Positions 9,574 to 17,085 of a stretch of 64,000 nucleotides of DNA are shown in pieces. Where the stretch lies: assembly GCF_007751715.1 (NCBI RefSeq), contig NZ_CP036292.1, forward strand, positions 806,001-870,000. The letters run 5' to 3'. Position numbers and translations under genes: made by a program. Under the pieces are notes generated by a model that saw only the letters and a program-made list of their open reading frames with translations, had not been told where the DNA came from and ran no database searches. Source of the DNA: Rosistilla oblonga. GTDB taxonomy: Bacteria; Planctomycetota; Planctomycetia; Pirellulales; Pirellulaceae. Every line of letters starts with the position of its first letter. Position 1 is the stretch's first letter.

Positions 9574-9990
9574 ATGGCAGGAAAACCTTGGTACAAAGAT
9601 GGCTTGCGATTTGAATGCACGCAGTGTGGCGCATGCTGCAGCGGCGAGCCGGGTTATGTGTGGGTCAACGACGACGAGATCGCGGCGCTGGCCACGCACA
9701 TGCAGATGACGATCGACGATTTCGAGCACAAGTTCGTCCGCAACGTCGGTGCCGCCAAAAGTCTCGTCGAATACTCCGATGGCGACTGCATCTTTTTAGA
9801 TCCCGATACCCGCGGCTGTTCGGTCTACGAAGCGCGGCCGATTCAGTGTCGCACCTGGCCGTTTTGGGACAGCACGCTGGAGGACAAGGCGGCTTGGAAA
9901 GAGACCTGCGACGTCTGCCCCGGCAGCGGCGTCGGCAAGCTGTACAACTTCAAGCAGATCGAAGCCCGTCGGAAAGAGAAGAGCGTCTGA
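9574..9990 (+). CDS. YkgJ-type CxxCxxCC family protein (putative Zn/Fe-chelating domain)
   Basis: A 138-residue protein of the UPF0153/PF03692 group. The N-terminus has the defining cluster CTQCGACCSGEPG. Further conserved cysteines occur in GDCIFLD, GCSVYEARPIQCRTWPFW and the C-terminal ETCDVCPG. The family is thought to bind a metal through these cysteines, but no function has been proved. A weak GA-rich stretch precedes the ATG. It is preceded by a 113-bp gap after the desulfurase and is probably a separate unit, although its metal-binding character would fit the sulfur and molybdenum genes upstream. Confidence 0.88.
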   Translation: MAGKPWYKDGLRFECTQCGACCSGEPGYVWVNDDEIAALATHMQMTIDDFEHKFVRNVGAAKSLVEYSDGDCIFLDPDTRGCSVYEARPIQCRTWPFWDSTLEDKAAWKETCDVCPGSGVGKLYNFKQIEARRKEKSV

Positions 9991-10152
9991 GATCGGGCTG
10001 CCGGACGCTAGCTGATACCTCACGGAACTGCGGCTTCCCTTCGCGGCTTGGGCTGCTCTCGTCTCCCCTAGGTTCAATCTGCTAGTCTACGCGCCCATGG
10101 TGCAGCTGTTTGCGCCAACCTCTTGCTTTTGCCCGCCCCTTGGGAAACCCAA

Positions 10153-11580
10153 ATGGACCAAACATTTTCATATTCGGCAACGATTCGACTGACCTACGCA
10201 AACGATCGTGGCATGTTGGGGAGGATCGCGACAGCGATCGGCGAGCAGGGTGGGATGATTGGGGCGATCGATATCGTCAGTTCCAGCGGAAAGGGGATCA
10301 CGCGGGATGTCAGCGTGAATGCCGCCAACGCGGAACATGTGCAACGGATCGCGGAGCATCTCGAAACGATTCCGGGTCTGGAACTGCAGACGGTTTCCGA
10401 CCAGGTGTTTCTGAAGCACTTGGGTGGCAAAATCGAAGTCGTTGCGAAGACGCCCATTAAAAGTCGCGATGATCTCTCGTCGGTCTACACTCCCGGCGTG
10501 GCTCGGGTTTGCATGGCGATCCACGACGACGTCGAGTCCTCTTACAGTTTGACGATCCGGAAAAATATGGTCGCCGTCGTCAGCGATGGATCGGCTGTCT
10601 TGGGGCTGGGGAACATCGGTCCCGAAGCGGCGATGCCGGTGATGGAAGGGAAGGCGATGTTGTTCAAGGAGTTCGGCGGCGTCGACGCGTTCCCGATCTG
10701 CATCGCAACGCAAGATGTCGAAGAGATCATCGCCACGGTCCAGCGTTTGGAGCCGACGTTCGGCGGGATCAATCTGGAGGATATCTCCTCGCCGCGCTGT
10801 ATCGAGATCGAACGGCGGCTGAATGAAACGATGGACATTCCCGTCTTTCACGACGACCAGCACGGGACGGCGATCGTGACGTTGGCGGGGCTAGAAAATG
10901 CGCTGCGGCTGGTTCAGAAGAAGCTCAGCGAAGTCAAGATTGTCATCAACGGTGCGGGAGCTGCCGGAGCGGCGATCGCCAAGTTGTTGCAGTTGGCTGG
11001 AGCCGAGCATGTGATCGTGTGCGATCGCGAAGGGGCTATCTATGCGGGGCGAACGACGCGGATGAATCCCGTGAAGGATGAACTTGCGGCGGTCACAAAC
11101 AAAGACGGTCTGCAGGGATCGCTGCGAGATGTCGTTCGCGGGGCCGACGTCTTTGTCGGCGTTTCGTCTCCCGATGTGCTGACGGTCGACGATGTCAAAA
11201 GCATGGCTGCCGATCCGATCGTTTTTGCGATGGCGAATCCCAATCCGGAGATTCGCCCGGAGCTCGCCAATGGGCACGTCGCGGTGATGGCGACGGGGCG
11301 TTCGGACCATCCCAATCAGATCAATAACGTGTTGTGCTTCCCGGGATTGTTCCGCGGCGTCTTGGATGTTCGCGCCAGCGAGGTCAACGACGCGATGAAA
11401 GTCGCGGCGGCCAAAGCGATCGCCGACATCATCACCGACGATGAACGCTGTAGCGATTACATTATCCCCAGCGTCTTCGATCGACGCGTTGCCGCCGCGG
11501 TCGCCAAAGCGGTAGCGGATGCTGCAGCCGAGACCGGCGTGGCTCGGCGTCGTCCCAAAAATTCTGCTGTCGGGCTGTAG
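10153..11580 (+). CDS. NAD(P)-dependent malic enzyme with N-terminal ACT domain
   Basis: The enzyme decarboxylates malate to pyruvate with NAD(P)+. From the ATG at 10153 it has 475 residues: an ACT-like domain at about 5-78 (YANDRGMLGRIATAIGE), the malic N-terminal domain with SSVYTPGVARVC, the acidic metal-binding segment FHDDQHGTAIV, and a Rossmann NAD domain with NGAGAAGAAIAKLL near 265-278. CFPGLFRG and DYIIPS close the fold. An upstream in-frame TTG at 10123 is less likely. The ACT domain suggests allosteric control by a small ligand, perhaps an amino acid. The gene is monocistronic and ends before a hairpin. Confidence 0.92.
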   Translation: MDQTFSYSATIRLTYANDRGMLGRIATAIGEQGGMIGAIDIVSSSGKGITRDVSVNAANAEHVQRIAEHLETIPGLELQTVSDQVFLKHLGGKIEVVAKTPIKSRDDLSSVYTPGVARVCMAIHDDVESSYSLTIRKNMVAVVSDGSAVLGLGNIGPEAAMPVMEGKAMLFKEFGGVDAFPICIATQDVEEIIATVQRLEPTFGGINLEDISSPRCIEIERRLNETMDIPVFHDDQHGTAIVTLAGLENALRLVQKKLSEVKIVINGAGAAGAAIAKLLQLAGAEHVIVCDREGAIYAGRTTRMNPVKDELAAVTNKDGLQGSLRDVVRGADVFVGVSSPDVLTVDDVKSMAADPIVFAMANPNPEIRPELANGHVAVMATGRSDHPNQINNVLCFPGLFRGVLDVRASEVNDAMKVAAAKAIADIITDDERCSDYIIPSVFDRRVAAAVAKAVADAAAETGVARRRPKNSAVGL

Positions 11581-11593
11581 AAAGCCAGCGGTT

Positions 11594-11618
11594 GTCCCGG
11601 TGCGGTTGGCACCGGGAC
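11594..11618 (+). terminator. Hairpin after the malic enzyme gene
   Basis: Perfect 9-bp arms GTCCCGGTG and CACCGGGAC around a 7-nt loop, 14 bp after the stop. Only a pyrimidine-rich CTCTC follows, so termination may be weak or the element may protect the mRNA 3' end. Confidence 0.5.
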
Positions 11619-11712
11619 CTCTCGGAATCGCAGACGCTTCCGAGCTGGCGATGGTTCCGCTGTGAGAAATCGCATTCGCGGCGGAGCATCGAAGGCTCGC
11701 CACGAACGAAAA

Positions 11713-11740
11713 AAAGGGACAGGTCGAAACCTGTCCCTTT
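11713..11740 (-). terminator. Intrinsic terminator of tig, TTCG tetraloop
   Basis: Perfect 12-bp stem (AAAGGGACAGGT / ACCTGTCCCTTT). Read on the minus strand the loop is TTCG and a run of seven T follows (complement of 11709-11715), which is the classic form. It lies 48 bp after the tig stop. Read on the plus strand it has only a weak T tract, so it may also back-stop the malic enzyme transcript. Confidence 0.9.
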
Positions 11741-11787
11741 GATTCATTTTTGTTTTGTGATTGGCGGATCGCCAATCGCCGCGATCG

Positions 11788-13281
11788 CTACGACTTGTTG
11801 GTTGGCGTTTCCGAAGCCTCGCCCTTGTTGCTGTCGTCGTATTTCGCTTCGGGCAACTCTTCCTTGGCGCGAACCAAGCTGTGGTCGACTGCGAAGTCGC
11901 GATCGTTGCCGGATCCGTCTTCTTTCTTCTCGGCCTTCTCTTTGGTAACCGTCGCGTCGGCAGTGATCATTTCGATCACCTTGCGTTCGACGATTTGGTT
12001 CCGCAGAGCGTCCATCTGCCCCGATTTTTCCAGGCGAGCACGGACGCGGCGTTCGGGCTGGTCGCTCTGTTCAGCGATCAGCGCGATTTCATCGTCATAA
12101 TCGCTTGGTGCTGCATCGATGTCTTGATCGTCAGCGATCTTCTCTAGGATGAAGTGCTCACGCAGTGCCGCTTCGGTCTGGGCTTGAGCATTTTGTCGCG
12201 CCATGTTGACCATGTTGCGAATGTCTTCTTCCTGGAAACCGCTGCGACGCATTTCGAGGATTTGACGTTCCAGTTCGCGTCGCGTTTGGCGACGAACGAG
12301 ATCTGGAGGCAATTCCCAGTTGGCGTCTTCGGTCAGGGTTTTGGTGATTTGGCTACGCAGCGAACGCTGGCGACGGTAGTCGATCTGGCGTTGCAGGCTC
12401 TCGGCGATGAACTTGCGAAGTTCTTCTTCGGTTTCGAAATCGCCAAGCTCTTCGAGAACCGCTGGAGTCAGTTCGGCAACTTCATTGCGGCTGACTTCGA
12501 TGACATTGAATTCGGCTTCGATTTCTTTGCCACCCAATTCAGGATGAGCTTCTTGGCTGACGGTCACCTTGCCGGTGCGGGTTTCGCCTTCGCGAACACC
12601 TTCCATCAACTTACCAAACTCTTCGCAACGGCCGTCGGGGAAGCTAAGTCCCGAGACCAATTCGACGCGTTCCTCTTCCATTTCGGAAAGGACTTCGCCT
12701 TCGTTGCGGAAGGTCGCGGTAACCAGCAGGCGATCGCCCATCTTGGCTGCGTCGTCGACAGCTTCGTACTTCGAGTAGCGAGACATTACGCGAGCGACCG
12801 AGGCGTCGATTGCTTCGTCGTCGACTTGTTCGTCCGGTTCGGTCAGGCTGAGGCCCTTCCATTGCGGCGTATCGAATTCGGGACGGACTTCGACTTTGAA
12901 TTCAAAGCGGAAATCGCCGCTCTCGGGCAGTTCGACCGATTCGAAATCGAAATCGGGTTCGCTGATCGCCGAGAAAGCTTGCTCTTCGGTCACTTGGCCC
13001 AGGCTGTCCATCAACAGCTGACCTTTGACCTGGTCGGCAACGCGTTCCTTGAACTGCTTTTCAACCAGTTTGCGCGGCGCGCGGCCAGCGCGAAAACCGG
13101 GGACGCTGGCTTCGGGAGCCAGTTCGTCGTAGGCGTTCTTTAGGTAGCGTTCGACATCACCTCGGGAGACGGTCACAACAACGTGGCGAAGACAAGTCTG
13201 CGGCGCATCGACCTCAACGGTCAGTGTCAGCTTGGTCGCTTCGGTGTTTTCGGACGAACTTGGGGCATCGGTTGTGGACAT
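11788..13281 (-). CDS. tig: Trigger factor, ribosome-associated chaperone and peptidyl-prolyl isomerase
   Basis: The 497-residue product starts at the ATG giving MSTTDAPSSS. A longer in-frame reading would run through the tRNA gene and is rejected. The N-terminal ribosome-binding motif appears as GFRAGRAPRKLVEKQF (usual form GFRxGKxP). A FKBP-like middle domain (MGDRLLVTATF through the PELGGKEIEAEF segment) and a long helical C-terminal arm follow. The last 55 residues are charged and low-complexity, longer than in E. coli (432 residues). A GAGAGG ribosome site lies 12 nt upstream. The gene follows tRNA-Gly on the same strand and ends at a strong terminator, so both probably share one transcript. 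Confidence 0.93.
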   Translation of the reverse strand: MSTTDAPSSSENTEATKLTLTVEVDAPQTCLRHVVVTVSRGDVERYLKNAYDELAPEASVPGFRAGRAPRKLVEKQFKERVADQVKGQLLMDSLGQVTEEQAFSAISEPDFDFESVELPESGDFRFEFKVEVRPEFDTPQWKGLSLTEPDEQVDDEAIDASVARVMSRYSKYEAVDDAAKMGDRLLVTATFRNEGEVLSEMEEERVELVSGLSFPDGRCEEFGKLMEGVREGETRTGKVTVSQEAHPELGGKEIEAEFNVIEVSRNEVAELTPAVLEELGDFETEEELRKFIAESLQRQIDYRRQRSLRSQITKTLTEDANWELPPDLVRRQTRRELERQILEMRRSGFQEEDIRNMVNMARQNAQAQTEAALREHFILEKIADDQDIDAAPSDYDDEIALIAEQSDQPERRVRARLEKSGQMDALRNQIVERKVIEMITADATVTKEKAEKKEDGSGNDRDFAVDHSLVRAKEELPEAKYDDSNKGEASETPTNKS

Positions 13282-13321
13282 GCCGTTGAGGGCCTCTCGA
13301 GAGAAAAAAGAGAGTAGAAGA

Positions 13322-13393
13322 GCGGGTGATGGGATTCGAACCCACGACAACAACGTTGGCAACGTTGTGCTCTGCCAACTGAGCTACACCCGC
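13322..13393 (-). tRNA. tRNA-Gly (GCC)
   Basis: The minus strand folds into a 72-nt cloverleaf: acceptor GCGGGTG/CACCCGC, D arm GCTC/GAGC, anticodon arm CAACG/CGTTG with loop TTGCCAA (anticodon GCC), and T arm GTGGG/CCCAT with loop TTCGAAT. CCA is not encoded. It lies 40 bp upstream of tig on the same strand. Confidence 0.97.
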
Positions 13394-13792
13394 CTGGAAA
13401 TTCCTTTACTCTGAATGTTGAACACGTCTTACGTTGGACTTAGGGGCCGGGAAGGAATTCCGTGGTCCGCCAAAGTTGTTAGTGATGTTGTTGGCAACAC
13501 TTGCGATAGCGTGTTCAGCGCCTCAGAGGGAATGCTGATACGAATTGTTTCGTCGCGTTCACCTCTGTGGCATGAGGGGAATTATAGAACTACCGCGATC
13601 CCGTGCAAGGCCCGGTGGTAAACTGTAGCGGATAAATTGCCAGATTAACGGTTAGGGGCGATTTGCCGACCGGTTGCCGGAGGGGAGAATGGCGTGATAC
13701 GCTGGGCATCGCCGCGGTGAATGCTAGTTTTTACAACGGTTTGGGCGTTTTGTCCCGCCTGGTTCAGTCTGCCTGTTTCACGAAGGTTCCAC
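13394..13792. other. Region between tRNA-Gly and fabH
   Basis: This 399-bp gap holds the tRNA/tig promoter at 13581-13608 and a leader of about 180 bp between it and the tRNA. The leader contains a short GTTGTTGGCAAC palindrome that partly resembles the tRNA anticodon arm. I see no gene. Confidence 0.5.
13581..13608 (-). promoter_or_regulatory. Sigma-70-type promoter for tRNA-Gly and tig
   Basis: On the minus strand TTGCAC (13608-13603) and a perfect TATAAT (13586-13581) are separated by 16 nt. Transcription would start near 13574, about 180 nt upstream of the tRNA 5' end. It is the best promoter match that I found in the window. Confidence 0.75.
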
Positions 13793-14806
13793 GTGCCTTA
13801 CGCCCAAATCGGACCAATTGCTGTCCATCTGCCCGAACGCGTTGAAACGAACGCTCAATTGCAAGCCGAGCATCCCGAATGGGATCTACAGGTAATTGGG
13901 GAAAAAACGGGGATCATGCAGCGGCATATCTCCGCTGACGGTGAAACGGCAGCCGATCTGGCTGTGAAGGCGGCAGAAAAACTGTTCGCAGAGCATGACA
14001 TCGATCGCGAGTCGGTCGACTTTATAATGCTCTGCACTCAGACCCCCGATTACCCGCTGCCGACGACAGCTTGTCTGCTGCAACAGCGGCTGGGGCTGTC
14101 ATCGACTTGCGGCGCTATCGATTACAACCTGGGCTGTTCGGGGTTTGTCTACGGTTTGGCGATGGCCGACGGTTTGATTCAATCGGGAGTCGCCCGGCGG
14201 ATTTTGCTGATCACCGCTGAGACCTATTCGAAATACATCGATGCCGACGATCGCAGTCTGCGGACGATCTTCGGCGATGCCGCGGCAGCTACCTTGGTCC
14301 AAGCTAGCGACGAGAAGTCGTTGTGGGGATTCCAGTTTGGTAGCGATGGGAGTGGAGCGGACACTTTGTTAGTCGCCGATGGTGGGGCTCGCGCTCCCCA
14401 AGATGCTCACAAACCGCGACATCGCAAACGCTGGAAGAGTCGTCTTTATATGGATGGCCCCAGTTTGATCAATTTCACCGTCGGTGCGGTTCCAAAATTG
14501 ATCGAAGAGATCGTCCAACGCAACGATCTGACGACCGACGACATCGATCTATTCCTGCTGCATCAAGCGACTTTTAAAATGTTGGAACAGTTGCGGATCA
14601 GCATGGGAGTCGAAGAAGCGCGTTTGCCGATTCGGCTCCGCGACGTCGGCAACACCGTCTCGGCGACCGTCCCGATTCTGATTGACGAACTTCGACGCGA
14701 TGGTACGCTGAGCCAAGGTTCCACGAACGTGTTGGTTGGGTTTGGCGTCGGATGGTCGTGGGCGGGGTGTTTGTGGAAAGACACGTTTGAGCGAGCAGGT
14801 CGATGA
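13793..14806 (+). CDS. fabH: 3-oxoacyl-ACP synthase III (KAS III)
   Basis: FabH starts fatty-acid elongation by condensing an acyl-CoA with malonyl-ACP. From the GTG at 13793 (GAAGG ribosome site 5 nt upstream) the protein has 337 residues. The catalytic triad is visible: Cys115 in YNLGCSG, His257 in LLHQATF and Asn287 in VGNTVSA. The 30-residue His-Asn spacing is that of E. coli FabH. A longer ORF from 13721 adds an unrelated N-terminus and is not used. The stop overlaps the start of the YqgE gene (ATGA). A KAS III-like enzyme for another acyl product remains possible, since the rest of the fab genes are not here. Confidence 0.87.
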   Translation: MPYAQIGPIAVHLPERVETNAQLQAEHPEWDLQVIGEKTGIMQRHISADGETAADLAVKAAEKLFAEHDIDRESVDFIMLCTQTPDYPLPTTACLLQQRLGLSSTCGAIDYNLGCSGFVYGLAMADGLIQSGVARRILLITAETYSKYIDADDRSLRTIFGDAAAATLVQASDEKSLWGFQFGSDGSGADTLLVADGGARAPQDAHKPRHRKRWKSRLYMDGPSLINFTVGAVPKLIEEIVQRNDLTTDDIDLFLLHQATFKMLEQLRISMGVEEARLPIRLRDVGNTVSATVPILIDELRRDGTLSQGSTNVLVGFGVGWSWAGCLWKDTFERAGR

Positions 14807-15354
14807 CACAACTATTAAACGGTAAGTTTCTGCTCGCATCCCCCTACCTGCCCGACAGCAATTTCCAGCGGACGGTAGTCTTCATGGTCAAGCACGATGT
14901 CGACGGAGCGTTGGGCTTGGTTCTGACCCGCCCCAGCGATCTTCGTCTGCAGCAGTTGCTCGAATCGACGATGGGGAGTTCCGGAGTCCGCGAGGATCTG
15001 GTTTATCTGGGCGGACCCGTCGAGGGCCCGCTGTGTGCATTGCACGAAGACGCTAACCTGGCCGATCTCGATTGCGAAGGAGGCCTGTTTGTCACCAGCG
15101 AACAGGAATCGATCATCCTGCTAGCGAATCGCCCCAACGCTCGGGTCCGGTTTTTTGCGGGGTACAGTGGCTGGGGAGCGGGCCAGTTGGAATCCGAAAT
15201 GAAGTCGGGTGGTTGGTTGACCTGTGATGCTACCGCAGACGAGGTCTTCGGCGATTTCGAGCCGCTCTGGGAATCGCTGGTCAAACGCGTTGGGCGATCG
15301 ATCATCGGCGAAGCGGTTCCGTTTGCAAGCAACGTCGATTCTCAAATGAACTAG
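14803..15354 (+). CDS. YqgE/AlgH family protein (UPF0301)
   Basis: A 183-residue protein with the family marks GKFLLASPYLPDSNFQRTVVFMV at the N-terminus, DGALGLVLTRP, VYLGGPVEG and FFAGYSGWGAGQLESEM. The family's structure is known, but its biochemical role is not; AlgH was linked to alginate control in Pseudomonas. It is translationally coupled to fabH by a 4-bp overlap and followed after 17 bp by the phosphatase gene. Confidence 0.93.
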   Translation: MTQLLNGKFLLASPYLPDSNFQRTVVFMVKHDVDGALGLVLTRPSDLRLQQLLESTMGSSGVREDLVYLGGPVEGPLCALHEDANLADLDCEGGLFVTSEQESIILLANRPNARVRFFAGYSGWGAGQLESEMKSGGWLTCDATADEVFGDFEPLWESLVKRVGRSIIGEAVPFASNVDSQMN

Positions 15355-15371
15355 CCCAAAAGTCGAGCAGG

Positions 15372-16109
15372 ATGTCGGGACGCACCATCGCTTTTGGAGA
15401 CATTCACGGTTGCAGTCGCGCCTTGCGGACGTTGATCGAGAATATCGCGCCGACGCCCGAGGATACGCTCGTCTTTTTAGGCGATTACGTCGATCGCGGC
15501 TCCGACAGCCGCGGTGTCGTCGATCAGTTGATCGAACTGCAGCAGCGATGCAATCTGGTGCCGCTGTTGGGCAACCATGAGATCATGTTTCTGGGCGTCG
15601 TCTGTGGCGGAATGGAAGACAAGATCTGGTTGGCGTGTGGTGGCAACGCGACGCTGGCTAGCTACGGCGGGGCGCTGCACCATATTCCGACGCGGCATAT
15701 CGAGTTCCTGAAGACCTGCCGCTCCTACTGGGAAAACGATCGCAACATCTGCGTCCACGCCTCCTATCTGCCCGAACAGCCGATGGATCGGTTGGGCGAA
15801 CAGCATCTTTTTTGGGAGCATCTGCCGCCGGTCGCTCCGCTGCCCCACCACAGCGGCAAGCGAGTGCTCGTTGGTCACACGCCGCAAGCCAATCTCGAGG
15901 TGTTGGATCTGGGGCATCTGGTCTGCATCGACACCTATTGTTTCGGCGGCGGTTGGTTGACGGCGTTTGATTTAGATACCGCCGAGGTTTGGCAAGCCAA
16001 TCTGCACGGCCACGCTCGCCGCAAATTCGGATTGACGGTCAAGCGGCGGATCCGAGAGGCGGCCCAGGCACTGCGGCAACGGTTTTCCCGTAAGCAAGCG
16101 ACTCGTTAA
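15372..16109 (+). CDS. PPP-family serine/threonine protein phosphatase
   Basis: A 245-residue metallophosphoesterase with the complete PPP signature: GDIHG (residues 8-12), GDYVDRG (36-42), GNHE (near 67), HASY (near 134) and GHTP (near 164). These residues bind two metal ions and the phosphate. It resembles the bacterial PrpA/PrpB-type phosphatases. It sits between YqgE and an FHA-like protein on the same strand with short gaps, which suggests a phospho-signalling role. A diadenosine-tetraphosphatase is a less likely alternative given the compact length. Confidence 0.9.
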   Translation: MSGRTIAFGDIHGCSRALRTLIENIAPTPEDTLVFLGDYVDRGSDSRGVVDQLIELQQRCNLVPLLGNHEIMFLGVVCGGMEDKIWLACGGNATLASYGGALHHIPTRHIEFLKTCRSYWENDRNICVHASYLPEQPMDRLGEQHLFWEHLPPVAPLPHHSGKRVLVGHTPQANLEVLDLGHLVCIDTYCFGGGWLTAFDLDTAEVWQANLHGHARRKFGLTVKRRIREAAQALRQRFSRKQATR

Positions 16110-16137
16110 AAGGCTGCTCCGATCGATCGGCTTGGCA

Positions 16138-16881
16138 ATGATGGATGAATCTCCGTGGATCGACGAATTTGAAGCGGCTTGGCAGCAGCGACGGTGGGCC
16201 GATGTCGATCGCATGTTGCGCGATCCCGAATTGCCCATCGACGATGCGGCGGAACTGGCGATGATCGACCTGGAATATCGGTGGCAATATCCGTTGCCCG
16301 AGGAGGCTTCGCGGCAGGCCGCCGTGCAAAACTCTCCGCAAGTCGAAGACTATTGCCGGCTGCGGCCCGCGTTGGCCGAAGACCCGCAGCGATTGCAGGA
16401 GTTGATCAGCGAGGAGTATCGGGTGCGGTTGAAGTGGGATCACCCGCCAACGCCCGAAGATCTCTCGACCCGCTTCGAAGCGTTACCTCGCCAGGCGATC
16501 GAAAAAATGATCTGCCGCGTCGAGCAGGAGGTCCCGCATCTGTGGTTGGCGGTTGTCCGTGGCGACACCGAACTGGTGCGGCTTCGGTTCCATCGGCCGC
16601 TGGAAATTGGTCGCCAATCGATCGGCCAGCCGCCGCCGTTTGGCGAGGTCTTGGCCGACGGCAACCGCAAGCTGGTCATCGCCGTGATCGACAACCTGCA
16701 GGTCTCCCGCCGTCAGTTGAGAATCTCGCGGTGTTCGGTCGGGGCTCGGCTGGAAAATCTCTCCAGCCAAGTTGCGGTGCAGACAGGTTTCCGCACGCGG
16801 CTGATGCCTGGTGAGACGGTCGAGCTCGCTGTGCCGCTGACGCTCACCATCGGCGATTTGCGGTTCTGCCTCAGTTGCTGA
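16138..16881 (+). CDS. FHA-like-domain protein of unknown function
   Basis: The product has 247 residues from the ATG at 16138 (an in-frame ATG follows at 16141 and a TTG precedes at 16132). Residues about 1-130 are an acidic, helical segment (PQVEDYCRLRPALAED, PPTPEDLSTRFEALP) of the kind seen next to planctomycete protein kinases. Residues about 150-247 contain RPLEIGRQSIG and NLQVSRRQLRI, resembling the GR...SRxH core of FHA phosphopeptide-binding domains, although SRxH reads SRRQ here. There is no kinase domain. Being next to a PPP phosphatase suggests a linked role in reading or removing phosphate. No name can be given. Confidence 0.65.
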   Translation: MMDESPWIDEFEAAWQQRRWADVDRMLRDPELPIDDAAELAMIDLEYRWQYPLPEEASRQAAVQNSPQVEDYCRLRPALAEDPQRLQELISEEYRVRLKWDHPPTPEDLSTRFEALPRQAIEKMICRVEQEVPHLWLAVVRGDTELVRLRFHRPLEIGRQSIGQPPPFGEVLADGNRKLVIAVIDNLQVSRRQLRISRCSVGARLENLSSQVAVQTGFRTRLMPGETVELAVPLTLTIGDLRFCLSC

Positions 16882-17085
16882 TGCTTGCAAATAAGTTCGG
16901 AAAAACGCCGATTTCACGGCAATTCAGCTTGGCCCGATCGCAGCGGTTGTTCCGATAACGAAGAGGATGCACGTCCGGTGCTGCAACGCTTCATGTCGGG
17001 TGGTTCGATAGCTGCTGCGACGATTGAGTGCGTCGCCTGGAGGGCATCCAGCGAGATTCTAAGCTGATCGAAGGTCGTGATTCCC

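Noticed and set aside
12154-13143. 329-codon plus-strand frame opposite trigger factor
   Set aside because: It is the antisense of a clear tig gene and shows no family motif.
13282-13362. Upstream extension of tig by 27 codons
   Set aside because: It reads through the tRNA-Gly gene.
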